From Pseudomonas fluvialis (GTDB taxonomy: Bacteria; Pseudomonadota; Gammaproteobacteria; Pseudomonadales; Pseudomonadaceae), in NCBI RefSeq assembly GCF_014207935.1, contig NZ_JACHLL010000006.1, positions 276,642 through 340,641 on the forward strand: a stretch of 64,000 bases of DNA, read 5' to 3'. The notes under the pieces were generated by a model, which was given only the letters and a program-made list of their open reading frames with translations, was not told the origin of the DNA and searched no databases. Position numbers and translations under genes: made by a program. Positions 41,035 through 50,062 of this stretch are shown piece by piece (within the stretch, counting starts at the first letter, position 1; the number at the start of each line of letters is the position of its first letter).

Positions 41035-43644
41035 GTGCTTGAAGCCTATCGCAAACACGTAGAAGAGCGCGCCGCTCTGGGGATCGTTCCCCAGCCGCTG
41101 AACGCCGAGCAAACCGCAGGCCTGGTCGAGCTGCTGAAGAACCCGCCGGCTGGCGAAGAAGCCTTCCTGGTCGATCTGATCACCAACCGTGTTCCGCCGG
41201 GCGTGGACGAAGCGGCCTACGTCAAGGCCGGCTTCCTGTCCGCCATCGCCAAGGGCGAAGCGACCTCCCCGCTGATCAGCAAGACCCTCGCCGTCGAGCT
41301 GCTGGGCACCATGCAGGGCGGCTACAACATCGCCACCCTGGTCGAGCTGCTGGACAGCGCCGAGCTGGCCGAAGTTGCCGCCGCGCAACTCAAGCACACC
41401 CTGCTGATGTTCGACGCCTTCCACGACGTATCCGAGAAAGCCAAGGCCGGCAATGCCAACGCCAAGGCCGTGATGCAGTCCTGGGCTGATGGCGAGTGGT
41501 TCACCAACCGCCCGGCCGTACCGGAAAAAGTCACCCTGACCGTGTTCAAGGTTACCGGCGAAACCAACACCGACGACCTGTCGCCGGCTCCGGACGCCTG
41601 GTCCCGCCCGGACATTCCGCTGCACGCCCTGGCCATGCTGAAGATGGCCCGCGACGGTATCAACCCGGATCAGCCGGGTTCCGTCGGCCCGATCAAGCAG
41701 ATGGAAGCCCTGAAAGCCAAAGGCTTCCCGGTTGCCTATGTCGGTGACGTGGTCGGTACCGGTTCTTCCCGTAAGTCCGCCACCAACTCGGTGCTGTGGT
41801 TCTTCGGCGACGACATCCCGAACGTGCCGAACAAGCGCGCTGGTGGTTTCTGCTTCGGCACCAAGATCGCCCCGATCTTCTACAACACCATGGAAGACGC
41901 CGGCGCCCTGCCGATCGAATTCGACTGCACCAACCTGGCCATGGGCGACGTCATCGACGTGTACCCGATCAAGGGCGAAGTGCGCCGTAATGGCAGCGAC
42001 GAGCTGGTCACCAGCTTCCAGCTGAAAACCGACGTCCTGCTGGACGAAGTTCGCGCCGGCGGCCGTATTCCGCTGATCGTTGGCCGTGGCCTGACCGAGA
42101 AGGCCCGCGCCGAGCTGGGCCTGGCTCCGTCCACCCTGTTCAAGAAGCCGGAAGCTCCGGTTGACAGCGGCAAGGGCTTCACCCTGGCCCAGAAGATGGT
42201 CGGTCGCGCCTGTGGCCTGCAGGAAGGCCAGGGCGTGCGTCCGGGCACCTACTGCGAACCGAAGATGACCACCGTCGGCTCCCAGGACACCACTGGCCCG
42301 ATGACCCGCGACGAGCTGAAGGACCTGGCTTGCCTGGGCTTCTCCGCTGACCTGGTGATGCAGTCCTTCTGCCACACCGCGGCCTATCCGAAGCCGATCG
42401 ACGTCACCACCCACCACACCCTGCCGGACTTCATCATGAACCGCAGTGGCGTGTCCCTGCGTCCGGGCGACGGCATCATCCACAGCTGGCTGAACCGCAT
42501 GCTGCTGCCGGACACCGTCGGTACCGGTGGCGACTCGCACACCCGGTTCCCGATGGGCATCTCCTTCCCGGCCGGTTCCGGCCTGGTAGCCTTCGCCGCG
42601 GCCACCGGCGTGATGCCGCTGGACATGCCGGAGTCGGTACTGGTGCGTTTCAAGGGCAAACTGCAACCGGGCATCACCCTGCGTGATCTGGTGCATGCCA
42701 TCCCTTACTACGCGATCCAGGCTGGCCTGCTGACCGTCGAGAAGAAAGGCAAGAAGAACATCTTCTCCGGCCGCATTCTCGAGATCGAAGGTCTGAACGA
42801 GCTGACCGTTGAACAGGCCTTCGAGCTGTCCGACGCCTCCGCCGAGCGTTCCGCTGCCGGTTGCACCATCAAGCTGCCGGAAAGCGCCATCGCCGAGTAC
42901 CTGAAGTCCAACATCACCATGCTGCGCTGGATGATCGGCGAAGGCTACGGCGATGCCCGTACTCTGGAGCGTCGTGCCAAGGCGATGGAAGCCTGGCTGG
43001 CCAACCCGCAACTGCTGGAAGCCGACAAGGACGCCGAATACGCCGCCGTGATCGAAATCGATCTGGCCGACGTGAAAGAGCCGGTCCTGTGCGCCCCGAA
43101 CGATCCGGATGACGCCCGCCTGCTGTCCACCGTTGCCGGTGAGAAGATCGACGAAGTGTTCATCGGTTCGTGCATGACCAACATCGGTCACTTCCGCGCT
43201 GCCGGTAAGCTGCTGGACAAGGTCAAGGGTGGCATTCCGACCCGTCTGTGGCTGGCTCCGCCGACCAAGATGGACGCCCACCAGCTGACCGAGGAAGGCT
43301 ACTACGGCATCTACGGCAAGGCTGGCGCACGCATGGAAATGCCGGGCTGCTCGCTGTGCATGGGTAACCAGGCTCGCGTACAGACCGGTTCGACCGTGGT
43401 TTCCACCTCGACCCGTAACTTCCCGAACCGTCTGGGCGACGCGACCAACGTGTACCTGGCTTCTGCCGAACTGGCAGCGGTCGCTTCGATTATCGGCAAG
43501 CTGCCGACCGTCGAGGAGTACATGGAGTACGCGAAGAACATCGACAGCATGGCTGCCGACGTTTACCGCTACCTGAGCTTCGACCAGATCGCCGAGTACA
43601 AGGAAGCCGCTGCGAACGCCAAGATCCCGGTCGTTCAAGCCTAA
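41035..43644 (+). CDS. acnB: Aconitate hydratase B (AcnB)
   Basis: An 869-residue bacterial aconitase B, the main TCA-cycle aconitase and probably also 2-methylisocitrate dehydratase. It begins with the HEAT-like domain specific to AcnB ([22 protein letters not shown]). The iron-sulfur ligands are one Cys in [10 protein letters not shown] (near 709) and two in GCSLCMGNQ (near 769-772). The start is GTG at 41035, matching the conserved family N-terminus, preceded by a GAGGG ribosome-binding site. Codon usage is strongly biased, as expected for an abundant protein. It has a long leader with an inverted-repeat element. Confidence 0.97.
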   Translation: MLEAYRKHVEERAALGIVPQPLNAEQTAGLVELLKNPPAGEEAFLVDLITNRVPPGVDEAAYVKAGFLSAIAKGEATSPLISKTLAVELLGTMQGGYNIATLVELLDSAELAEVAAAQLKHTLLMFDAFHDVSEKAKAGNANAKAVMQSWADGEWFTNRPAVPEKVTLTVFKVTGETNTDDLSPAPDAWSRPDIPLHALAMLKMARDGINPDQPGSVGPIKQMEALKAKGFPVAYVGDVVGTGSSRKSATNSVLWFFGDDIPNVPNKRAGGFCFGTKIAPIFYNTMEDAGALPIEFDCTNLAMGDVIDVYPIKGEVRRNGSDELVTSFQLKTDVLLDEVRAGGRIPLIVGRGLTEKARAELGLAPSTLFKKPEAPVDSGKGFTLAQKMVGRACGLQEGQGVRPGTYCEPKMTTVGSQDTTGPMTRDELKDLACLGFSADLVMQSFCHTAAYPKPIDVTTHHTLPDFIMNRSGVSLRPGDGIIHSWLNRMLLPDTVGTGGDSHTRFPMGISFPAGSGLVAFAAATGVMPLDMPESVLVRFKGKLQPGITLRDLVHAIPYYAIQAGLLTVEKKGKKNIFSGRILEIEGLNELTVEQAFELSDASAERSAAGCTIKLPESAIAEYLKSNITMLRWMIGEGYGDARTLERRAKAMEAWLANPQLLEADKDAEYAAVIEIDLADVKEPVLCAPNDPDDARLLSTVAGEKIDEVFIGSCMTNIGHFRAAGKLLDKVKGGIPTRLWLAPPTKMDAHQLTEEGYYGIYGKAGARMEMPGCSLCMGNQARVQTGSTVVSTSTRNFPNRLGDATNVYLASAELAAVASIIGKLPTVEEYMEYAKNIDSMAADVYRYLSFDQIAEYKEAAANAKIPVVQA

Positions 43645-43659
43645 TCCTTAGCAAGGCCT

Positions 43660-43690
43660 GAAAGCCCCGCCCAGTGCGGGGCTTTTCTTT
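43660..43690 (+). terminator. Terminator after acnB
   Basis: AAAGCCCCGC, loop CCAGT, GCGGGGCTTTT, then CTTTTT. Confidence 0.92.
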
Positions 43691-43766
43691 TTCCGAGGCT
43701 TGAAGAGCACGGCCGGCCCGCTTATCGTCGGCCGCAGCTTTTCAGACCTCGCAATGGAGTATCCCC

Positions 43767-43976
43767 ATGAAACACCTGATTCTCGCGACTTGCTGTCTGC
43801 TGGCCCTGACCGGCTGCGCCAGCGAATACATCATCACCACCACCGACGGCCAGATGCTCACCAGCCATGGCAAGCCGGAACTGGACCGCGACACCGGCAT
43901 GCTCGAATTCGAAGATGCCGAGGGCCGCGTGCAGCAAATCCCGCAAAGCAACGTCAAGCAGATGCTGGAACGCTGA
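43767..43976 (+). CDS. Small YgdI/YgdR-family lipoprotein
   Basis: A 69-residue lipoprotein of the DUF903 type. The signal peptide ends in a lipobox LALTGC with lipidated C17, and the mature part has the YIITTTDGQMLTSHGKPELD pattern of this SH3-like family. The function of the family is unknown. It lies between acnB and the nasST leader; a sigma54 promoter for nasST begins 15 bases after its stop. Confidence 0.88.
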   Translation: MKHLILATCCLLALTGCASEYIITTTDGQMLTSHGKPELDRDTGMLEFEDAEGRVQQIPQSNVKQMLER

Positions 43977-43979
43977 TCA

Positions 43980-43999
43980 GCATGCCAAGGATGGCATGC
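43980..43999. repeat. Seven-bp hairpin overlapping the nasST sigma54 promoter
   Basis: GCATGCC, loop AAGGAT, GGCATGC, 3 bases after the lipoprotein stop. Its 3' arm is part of the -24 element. The loop also has A1 and G4, but the hairpin would be absent from an RNA starting at the sigma54 promoter. It would be present in readthrough RNA from upstream. Confidence 0.5.
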
Positions 44000-44007
44000 C
44001 GCTTGCT
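43992..44007 (+). promoter_or_regulatory. Sigma54 promoter of nasST
   Basis: TGGCATGCCGCTTGCT matches the -24/-12 consensus TGGCACGnnnnTTGCW with one mismatch. GG (43993-43994) and GC (44005-44006) are exactly 10 bases apart. Transcription would begin near 44018, just before the first leader hairpin. It implies activation by NtrC-type enhancer proteins under nitrogen limitation. Confidence 0.72.
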
Positions 44008-44022
44008 TTATTCCCGTCATCC

Positions 44023-44104
44023 GGTCGACACCAATGGCGGTGCCCGACCCTGACAATGGCGTCATGACCTCACCGCTCACGCGGCGCAGGCATGACGCCT
44101 TTTT
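44023..44104 (+). promoter_or_regulatory. ANTAR-type antiterminator leader of nasST with overlapping terminator
   Basis: Two hairpins with the same six-base loop AATGGC (A1 and G4 conserved, the ANTAR recognition motif). P1 has stem CACC/GGTG (44029-44042) extended by GGTCG/CGACC (44023-44049). P2 is TGAC/GTCA (44051-44064), 8 bases after the inner P1 stem. An intrinsic terminator follows: GGCGTCATG (44058-44066) with CATGACGCC (44091-44099) and a T-run to 44104. P2 and the terminator share bases 44058-44064 and cannot form together. The nasS start is 22 bases beyond. Confidence 0.72.
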
Positions 44105-44125
44105 GTTCACTGACGGAACAAGGCG

Positions 44126-45340
44126 ATGACGGAAACGACCCCCCTGCTGAGCGATGACCTGGTCTGGGTCGCCGGCTCAGATGCCCCGGAAAAGACCGCC
44201 CTGAATATCGGCTTCATGCCGCTGACCGACAGCGCCTCGCTGATCGTCGCCGCCACCCAGGGCTTCGCCCAGCCCTATGGCCTGACCCTGAACCTCAAGC
44301 GCCAGGCTTCCTGGGCGACCCTGCGCGACAAGCTGGTGACCGGCGAACTGGACGCCGCCCAGGGCCTCTATGGCCTGATCTACGGCATCCACCTGGGCCT
44401 CGGCGGCAATCCCGCCACCGACATGGCGGTGCTCATGGGCCTGGCGCAGAACGGCCAGAGCATCAACCTCTCTGCCCGTTTGCAGCGCAGCGGCGTGACC
44501 AGTGCCGAGGCACTATTGCAATACGTGCACCACAGCAGGGCAAAACTCACCTTCGCCCAGACCTTTCCCACCGGCACCCATGCCATGTGGCTGTACTACT
44601 GGCTGGCCAGTCTGGGCATTCACCCGCTCAAGGACGTCAACACCGTGGTCGTGCCGCCCTCGCAGATGGTCGCCCACCTGCAGGCCGGTCGTATCGACGG
44701 CTTCTGTGCCGGCGAACCCTGGGGCGCCCACGCCATCGACCAGGGCATGGGCTTTACCCTGGCGACCAGCCAGGCGCTGTGGCCGGATCACCCGGAAAAG
44801 GTCTTGGGCTGTACCCGCGAGTTCGTCGAGCAGTACCCCAACACCGCCCGCGCCCTGGTCATGGCCGTACTCGAAGCCAGCCGCTTCATCGACGCCAGCG
44901 ACGAGAACAAATGCAGCGCCGCGCAACTGATCAGCGGCAGCGATTATGTCGACGCGCCGCTGCAAACCATTCAGTCGCGTTTCCTCGGCCGCTACGAGGA
45001 CGGCAATGGTCACGCCTGGCTGGACGCCCATCCGCTGCGCTTCTGCGCCGAAGGTGCGGTGAACATGCCCTACCTCTCCGATGGCCTGTGGTTCATGACC
45101 CAGTTCCGCCGCTGGGGCCTGCTGCGCGAAGACCCGGATTACCAGGCAATCGCCCGTGCCGTGCAGCAGACCAGCCTGTATGCCGATGCCGCCGGCGCTC
45201 TCGGCCTGGCCGTGCCGGACGCCATGCGCAGCAGCACCCTGCTCGACGGCAAGCCCTGGGATGGCCATGACCCGGCCGCCTACGCGCGCAGCTTTGCCCT
45301 ACATTCCCTGAGCAACGAGCCGCACTCGGCCGCGCTCTGA
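44126..45340 (+). CDS. nasS: NasS, cytoplasmic nitrate/nitrite sensor that restrains NasT
   Basis: A 404-residue NrtA-like nitrate-binding protein with no signal peptide, hence cytoplasmic. In known systems NasS holds NasT inactive and releases it when nitrate or nitrite binds. The fold is that of the periplasmic NrtA encoded at 47617: LNIGFMPLTDSASLIVAATQGF here against [22 protein letters not shown] there, and the shared FPTGTHAMWLYYWLAS / [16 protein letters not shown] region. It is followed by nasT after 20 bases, and its leader carries an ANTAR-type antiterminator. Confidence 0.92.
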   Translation: MTETTPLLSDDLVWVAGSDAPEKTALNIGFMPLTDSASLIVAATQGFAQPYGLTLNLKRQASWATLRDKLVTGELDAAQGLYGLIYGIHLGLGGNPATDMAVLMGLAQNGQSINLSARLQRSGVTSAEALLQYVHHSRAKLTFAQTFPTGTHAMWLYYWLASLGIHPLKDVNTVVVPPSQMVAHLQAGRIDGFCAGEPWGAHAIDQGMGFTLATSQALWPDHPEKVLGCTREFVEQYPNTARALVMAVLEASRFIDASDENKCSAAQLISGSDYVDAPLQTIQSRFLGRYEDGNGHAWLDAHPLRFCAEGAVNMPYLSDGLWFMTQFRRWGLLREDPDYQAIARAVQQTSLYADAAGALGLAVPDAMRSSTLLDGKPWDGHDPAAYARSFALHSLSNEPHSAAL

Positions 45341-45360
45341 CGACAGACAAGGTTGACCCC

Positions 45361-45939
45361 ATGTTGCGTATCCTCCTGATCAACGACACCCCGAAGAAGG
45401 TCGGCCGCCTCAAGAGCGCCCTGACCGAAGCCGGTTTCGAGGTGATTGACGAGTCGGGGCTGGTCATCGACCTGCCTGAGCGGGTCGAGGCCATCCGCCC
45501 CGACGTGATCCTGATCGACACCGAGTCCCCCGGCCGCGACGTGATGGAGCAGGTCTGCCTGGTCAGCCGTGACCAGCCACGGCCGATCGTCATGTTCACC
45601 GACGACCACGATCCGGGCGTAATGCGCCAGGCGATCCAGTCCGGGGTCAGCGCCTACATCGTCGAAGGCATCCACGCACAGCGCCTGCAGCCGATTCTCG
45701 ACGTGGCCATGGCCCGCTTTGAAAGCGACCAGGCACTACGCGCCCAGCTCAATGCCCGCGAAGCTCAACTGGCCGAACGCAAGCGCGTCGAACTGGCCAA
45801 GGGCCTGCTGATGAAGATGAAGAGCTGCAACGAGGAAGAGGCCTACACCCTGATGCGTCGCCAGGCCATGAGCCGTCAGCAGAAGCTGATCCAGGTGGCC
45901 GAGCAGATCATCGCCATGCACGACATGCTGGGTAACTGA
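45361..45939 (+). CDS. nasT: NasT, ANTAR-domain transcription antiterminator
   Basis: A 192-residue protein with an N-terminal receiver-like domain (about 1-125, [20 protein letters not shown]) and a C-terminal ANTAR RNA-binding domain (about 135-190), seen as [20 protein letters not shown] with the following RRQAMSR. ANTAR proteins bind paired hairpins with six-base loops and prevent a terminator from forming. Two such leaders lie in this window, before nasS and before nrtA, and are the obvious targets. The receiver domain is probably controlled by NasS binding, not phosphorylation. Confidence 0.95.
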   Translation: MLRILLINDTPKKVGRLKSALTEAGFEVIDESGLVIDLPERVEAIRPDVILIDTESPGRDVMEQVCLVSRDQPRPIVMFTDDHDPGVMRQAIQSGVSAYIVEGIHAQRLQPILDVAMARFESDQALRAQLNAREAQLAERKRVELAKGLLMKMKSCNEEEAYTLMRRQAMSRQQKLIQVAEQIIAMHDMLGN

Positions 45940-45962
45940 GCCCGGCCCTGGCAACTGTTGCC

Positions 45963-45992
45963 CCTGTCCAGTCCACGACTGTGCTGGACAGG
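45963..45992 (+). terminator. Hairpin after nasT
   Basis: CCTGTCCAG and CTGGACAGG form a perfect 9-bp stem with a 12-base loop. There is no T-run, so it is either a weak terminator or a structure in the alaC leader. Confidence 0.45.
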
Positions 45993-46085
45993 CCGGCAAG
46001 CCATCTCGTATCTTCCTCGCCAGGCCGCCTCATGCGGTCAACGTCGCTCGGACGGTTCCGGGCGCTTACGTACTTCGAGGACAGC

Positions 46086-47291
46086 ATGGCTGACAACGCC
46101 AAGCGCCGCTTTGCGCGCATCGATCGTCTCCCCCCCTACGTTTTCAACATCACCGCCGAATTGAAGATGGCCGCCCGCCGCCGTGGCGAGGACATCATCG
46201 ACTTTTCGATGGGCAACCCCGATGGCGCCACACCGCCGCACATCGTCGAAAAGCTGGTGCAGGTTGCCCAGCGCGAAGATACCCATGGCTATTCCACCTC
46301 CCGCGGCATCCCGCGCCTGCGCCGCGCCATCTCGCGCTGGTACAAGGACCGCTATGACGTGGAGATCGACCCGGACAGCGAAGCCATCGTCACCATCGGC
46401 TCCAAGGAAGGTCTGGCGCACCTGATGCTGGCCACCCTGGACCACGGCGACACCGTACTGGTGCCCAACCCGAGCTACCCGATTCATATCTACGGTGCAG
46501 TGATCGCCGGCGCCCAGGTGCGCTCGGTGCCGCTGATCCCCGGCGTGGACTTCTTCGCCGAGCTGGAGCGGGCCATCCGCGAGTCCATCCCCAAGCCGAA
46601 GATGATCATCATCGGTTTTCCCTCCAACCCCACCGCCCAGTGCGTGGAGCTGGATTTCTTCGAGCGCGTGGTGGCCCTGGCCAAGCAGTACGACATTCTC
46701 GTGGTGCACGATCTGGCCTATGCCGACATCGTTTATGAAGGCTGGACCGCGCCCTCGATCATGCAGGTACCCGGCGCCAAGGACGTCGCGGTGGAGTTCT
46801 TCACCCTGTCCAAGAGCTACAACATGGCCGGCTGGCGCATCGGCTTCATGGTCGGCAATCCGGAGCTGGTCGCCGCCCTGGCGCGGATCAAGAGCTACCA
46901 CGACTACGGCACCTTTACCCCGCTACAGGTGGCGGCCATCGCCGCACTGGAAGGCGACCAGCAGTGCGTGCGCGATATCGCCGAGCAGTACCGCCAGCGC
47001 CGCGACGTACTGGTCAAGGGGCTGCACGAACTGGGCTGGATGGTCGAAAAACCCAAAGCCTCCATGTATGTCTGGGCGAAGATTCCCGAAGCCTACGCCC
47101 ACCTCGGCTCGCTGGAGTTCGCCAAGAAACTGCTTGGCGAGGCCAAGGTCTGCGTCTCGCCCGGCATCGGCTTTGGCGACTACGGTGACGATCACGTGCG
47201 TTTTGCCCTGATCGAGAATCAGGACCGTACCCGTCAGGCCATCCGTGGCATCAAGGCAATGTTCCGCGCCGACGGCTTGCTTGAGCGCTAA
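46086..47291 (+). CDS. alaC: Glutamate-pyruvate aminotransferase AlaC
   Basis: A 401-residue PLP aminotransferase (fold I) that makes alanine from pyruvate and glutamate. The PLP lysine is in [17 protein letters not shown] (near 240), with the family NPSYPIH and [10 protein letters not shown] segments. It is nearly identical in many stretches to E. coli AlaC ([18 protein letters not shown] at the N-terminus). The start at 46086 matches it; the frame runs upstream to 45981 without likeness. It sits between nasST and nrtABC, linking nitrogen assimilation and amino-group transfer by location at least. Confidence 0.93.
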   Translation: MADNAKRRFARIDRLPPYVFNITAELKMAARRRGEDIIDFSMGNPDGATPPHIVEKLVQVAQREDTHGYSTSRGIPRLRRAISRWYKDRYDVEIDPDSEAIVTIGSKEGLAHLMLATLDHGDTVLVPNPSYPIHIYGAVIAGAQVRSVPLIPGVDFFAELERAIRESIPKPKMIIIGFPSNPTAQCVELDFFERVVALAKQYDILVVHDLAYADIVYEGWTAPSIMQVPGAKDVAVEFFTLSKSYNMAGWRIGFMVGNPELVAALARIKSYHDYGTFTPLQVAAIAALEGDQQCVRDIAEQYRQRRDVLVKGLHELGWMVEKPKASMYVWAKIPEAYAHLGSLEFAKKLLGEAKVCVSPGIGFGDYGDDHVRFALIENQDRTRQAIRGIKAMFRADGLLER

Positions 47292-47300
47292 TGCCATATT

Positions 47301-47334
47301 GGCGTGCACCGTCCGCGCCCGGACAGTGCACGCC
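47301..47334. terminator. Hairpin after alaC
   Basis: GGCGTGCAC and GTGCACGCC (9 bp) enclose a second stem GTCCG/CGGAC around loop CGCC, with one mismatch between them. It starts 9 bases after the alaC stop and lacks a T-run. The TGCAC...GTGCA halves resemble NtrC half-sites but their spacing (16) does not fit. Confidence 0.5.
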
Positions 47335-47463
47335 CGCTTCGCCCGTCTTCGCACTCAACCCCACCCTATCTACCTCAGCGCCATCAGGCGACTGCCCAAG
47401 CAGTGTCACAAGCCACTGTTTTAAAACAACTTTATAAAATTCCTCACACCTCTTCCGAGAAAC

Positions 47464-47479
47464 TGGCACGGCTGCTGCA
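47464..47479 (+). promoter_or_regulatory. Sigma54 promoter of nrtABC
   Basis: TGGCACGGCTGCTGCA matches TGGCACGnnnnTTGCW with one mismatch. GG (47465-47466) and GC (47477-47478) are 10 bases apart. Transcription should begin near 47490, about 15 bases before the first leader hairpin. Confidence 0.75.
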
Positions 47480-47504
47480 AAGTCCTTCACAGCAACCGTC
47501 TCAG

Positions 47505-47591
47505 GATCGCCAACGGAGGTGATCGGGACGAATCGACAAAGACGTCGTGCCCCCTGCCAACACCGGCAGCCGGGTATCGACGTCTTTTTTT
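47505..47591 (+). promoter_or_regulatory. ANTAR-type antiterminator leader of nrtABC with overlapping terminator
   Basis: P1 is GATCGCC, loop AACGGA, GGTGATC (47505-47524, one G-T pair). P2 is CGAC, loop AAAGAC, GTCG (47534-47547), 9 bases later. Both loops have A1 and G4. The terminator uses AAAGACGTCG (47538-47547), exactly the loop plus 3' arm of P2, pairing with CGACGTCTTT (47578-47587), then a T-run to 47591; an inner CTGCC/GGCAG hairpin caps it. NasT binding to P1-P2 would therefore block termination and let transcription reach nrtA. Confidence 0.8.
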
Positions 47592-47616
47592 CGTTTCTGA
47601 CACTGAGGAAAGCATC

Positions 47617-48972
47617 ATGCAAAACCGCCTGAACCTGCTCAAACGCGCCCTGTGCGCCAGCCTGCTGGTCATCTCCCCACTGGCCGCACAAATCAGCCTG
47701 GCCGCCGATCCAGAGAAGGAAGAGCTCAAGCTCGGCTTCATCAAGCTGACCGACATGGCTCCCCTGGCCATCGCCTTCGAAAAAGGCTTCTTCGAGGAAG
47801 AAGGCCTGTACGTAACCCTCGAGGCACAAGCCAACTGGAAGGTGCTGCTGGACCGCGTGATCATGGGCGAACTGGACGGTGCGCACATGCTGGCCGGCCA
47901 GCCGTTGGGCGCCACCGTCGGCATCGGCACCAAGTCCGAGGTGGTCACCGCCTTCTCCATGGACCTCAACGGCAACGCCATCACCGTCTCCAATGACGTG
48001 TGGAAGATGATGAAGCCGCACATTCCGATGGCTGACGGCAAGCCGGTACACCCGATCAAGGCCGACGCCCTCAAGCCGGTGATCGAGCAGTTCAAATCCC
48101 AGGGCAAACCGTTCAACCTGGCCATGGTGTTCCCGGTTTCCACCCACAACTACGAGCTGCGCTACTGGCTGGCTGCCGGTGGCATCAACCCGGGCCTCTA
48201 CGCCCCGGAAAAAGGCGACATCAGCGGCCAGATCGGTGCCGATGCACTGCTCTCGGTTACCCCGCCACCGCAAATGCCTTCCACCCTGGAGTCCGGCACC
48301 ATCAACGGCTACTCGGTGGGCGAACCGTGGAACCAGGCTGCCGTGTTCAAAGGCATCGGCGTGCCGGTGATCACCGACTCCGAGATCTGGAAGAACAACC
48401 CGGAGAAGGTCTTCGGCGTGTCCAAGGCCTGGGCCGAGCAGAACCCGGAAACCCACAAGCGCCTGGTCAAGGCGCTGATCCGAGCCGCCAAGTGGCTGGA
48501 CGAGGATAACAACAAGAACCGCATGGAGGCCGTGGAGATTCTCTCCCGTCCGGAATACGTCGGCGCCGACGCCAAGGTGATCGCCAACTCCATGACCGGC
48601 ACCTTCGAGTACGAGAAGGGTGACAAGCGCGAAGTCCCGGACTTCAACGTGTTCTTCCGCTACAACGCCACCTACCCCTACTACTCCGACGCCATCTGGT
48701 ACCTGACCCAGATGCGCCGCTGGGGCCAGATCGCCGAGCCCAAGTCCGATGCCTGGTACGCCGACGTCGCCAAGCAGGTCTATCGCCCGGACATCTATCG
48801 CACCGCCGCCGACGAACTGATCGCCGAGGGCAAGGCCAGTGCCAGCGAGTTCCCGGCGCCCAGCGAAACCGGCTACCGCGCACCGACCGCCGAGTTCATC
48901 GACGGCGTGACCTATGACGGCAGCAAGCCGAACGCCTACCTGTCTTCGTTCAAGATCGGCAACGCCAAGTGA
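47617..48972 (+). CDS. nrtA: Nitrate ABC transporter substrate-binding protein NrtA
   Basis: A 451-residue periplasmic nitrate-binding protein of the NrtA/CmpA family. A Sec signal peptide ends near LAAQISLAA (about residue 29). The mature part starts [23 protein letters not shown], and [20 protein letters not shown] and [11 protein letters not shown] are conserved in nitrate/bicarbonate binders. It is first in nrtABC and lies behind a sigma54 promoter and ANTAR leader. A strong hairpin after its stop may favour its expression over the permease. Confidence 0.93.
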   Translation: MQNRLNLLKRALCASLLVISPLAAQISLAADPEKEELKLGFIKLTDMAPLAIAFEKGFFEEEGLYVTLEAQANWKVLLDRVIMGELDGAHMLAGQPLGATVGIGTKSEVVTAFSMDLNGNAITVSNDVWKMMKPHIPMADGKPVHPIKADALKPVIEQFKSQGKPFNLAMVFPVSTHNYELRYWLAAGGINPGLYAPEKGDISGQIGADALLSVTPPPQMPSTLESGTINGYSVGEPWNQAAVFKGIGVPVITDSEIWKNNPEKVFGVSKAWAEQNPETHKRLVKALIRAAKWLDEDNNKNRMEAVEILSRPEYVGADAKVIANSMTGTFEYEKGDKREVPDFNVFFRYNATYPYYSDAIWYLTQMRRWGQIAEPKSDAWYADVAKQVYRPDIYRTAADELIAEGKASASEFPAPSETGYRAPTAEFIDGVTYDGSKPNAYLSSFKIGNAK

Positions 48973-48978
48973 AACAGG

Positions 48979-49002
48979 CCCGGCCGGCTGGCGCCGGCCG
49001 GG
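48979..49002 (+). repeat. Intercistronic hairpin nrtA-nrtB
   Basis: CCCGGCCGGC, loop TGGC, GCCGGCCGGG: a perfect 10-bp GC stem 6 bases after the nrtA stop. Such hairpins after binding-protein genes often protect the upstream mRNA from 3' decay. Confidence 0.65.
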
Positions 49003-49051
49003 CACCGAGGTATTTCGCTGCCCTGCGCAGCCCGCATTCGAGGATCGGACG

Positions 49052-50044
49052 ATGAGCAACCCGAGCGTCGCCACCCCTATCGCCAACACCATCAAGAGCG
49101 CCCGCAGCCGCGAGCTGCTCAAGCAGGGCGTACGCACCCTGTTCCTGCCGCTGGCCGGCATCGCCTTTTTCCTGTTGCTGTGGCAACTGGTGGCGGCCAG
49201 CATCCACACCAGCCTGGGTCAGTTCCCTGGCCCAGGACAGGTCTATGTGCAGGCCTCGCAACTGCTCGATACCCACCTGCGCGAGCGCGAGAAGGCCGAG
49301 CAGTTCATCACCCGCCAGGAAATCCGCAACGCCGAACTCCTGGCCAAGAACCCCGACGCCCAGGTGAAGATCCGCGCCTATACCGGCAAGCCGACCTTCC
49401 TCGACCAGATCTTCACCAGCCTGTACACGGTGCTGAGCGGTTTTCTCATCGCCACCCTGATCGCTGTGCCGCTGGGCATCCTCTGCGGCCTGTCGCAGAG
49501 CATCTACGCAGCCATCAACCCGCTAATCCAGATCTTCAAGCCCGTCTCGCCGCTGGCCTGGCTGCCACTGGTGACCATGGTGGTCAGTGCCGTCTACACC
49601 AGCAGCGACCCACTGTTGTCCAAGTCCTACCTGACCTCGGCCTTCACCGTGGCGCTGTGCTGCCTGTGGCCGACAGTGATCAACACCACGGTGGGTGTGG
49701 CCAGCCTGGACAAGGACCTGCTCAACGTCAGCCGGGTGCTACGCCTGTCGCCGCTAGCCCATGTGCAGAAGATCGTCCTGCCGGCTGCGGTGCCGATGAT
49801 CTTCACCGGCCTGCGCCTGTCGCTGGGGACCGGCTGGATGGTGCTGATCGCCGCCGAGATGCTGGCGCAGAACCCAGGACTGGGCAAATTCATCTGGGAC
49901 GAATTCCAGAACGGCAGCTCCAACTCCCTCGGCCGGATCATGGTGGCGGTGATCGCCATCGGCCTGATCGGCTTCGCCCTCGACCGTCTGATGCTGCTGG
50001 CGCAAAAGCTGGTCAGCTGGGACAAGAACGCCGTACTGCGCTAA
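49052..50044 (+). CDS. nrtB: Nitrate ABC transporter permease NrtB
   Basis: A 330-residue inner-membrane permease of the NrtB/SsuC type. The first helix (about 30-50, LFLPLAGIAFFLLLWQLVAA) is followed by a charged periplasmic insert (about 75-115) before the permease core. The EAA loop is near VLRLSPLAHVQKIVLPAAVP. The start at 49052 follows a short purine-rich stretch; the open frame extends upstream into nrtA and is rejected. It precedes nrtC by 18 bases. Confidence 0.92.
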   Translation: MSNPSVATPIANTIKSARSRELLKQGVRTLFLPLAGIAFFLLLWQLVAASIHTSLGQFPGPGQVYVQASQLLDTHLREREKAEQFITRQEIRNAELLAKNPDAQVKIRAYTGKPTFLDQIFTSLYTVLSGFLIATLIAVPLGILCGLSQSIYAAINPLIQIFKPVSPLAWLPLVTMVVSAVYTSSDPLLSKSYLTSAFTVALCCLWPTVINTTVGVASLDKDLLNVSRVLRLSPLAHVQKIVLPAAVPMIFTGLRLSLGTGWMVLIAAEMLAQNPGLGKFIWDEFQNGSSNSLGRIMVAVIAIGLIGFALDRLMLLAQKLVSWDKNAVLR

Positions 50045-50062
50045 CAGGCAAGGAGAATTCCC

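Noticed and set aside
40852..43638. A 928-residue open frame on the minus strand opposite acnB
   Set aside because: acnB on the plus strand is certain from family motifs; the long antisense frame follows from strong third-position GC bias and has no ribosome-binding site or family likeness.
43980..43999. A third ANTAR-like hairpin (loop AAGGAT) before nasST
   Set aside because: It overlaps the sigma54 -24 element, so it would not be in the RNA from that promoter. Listed as a plain hairpin only; it could matter in readthrough from upstream.
45981..46085. N-terminal extension of alaC by 35 residues
   Set aside because: Family likeness begins exactly at the ATG at 46086, and the extension covers the hairpin-rich leader.
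47301..47334. NtrC-like TGCAC...GTGCA halves upstream of nrtABC
   Set aside because: Spacing is 16 bases, not the usual 7-base centre, and the sequence is better read as a hairpin after alaC.
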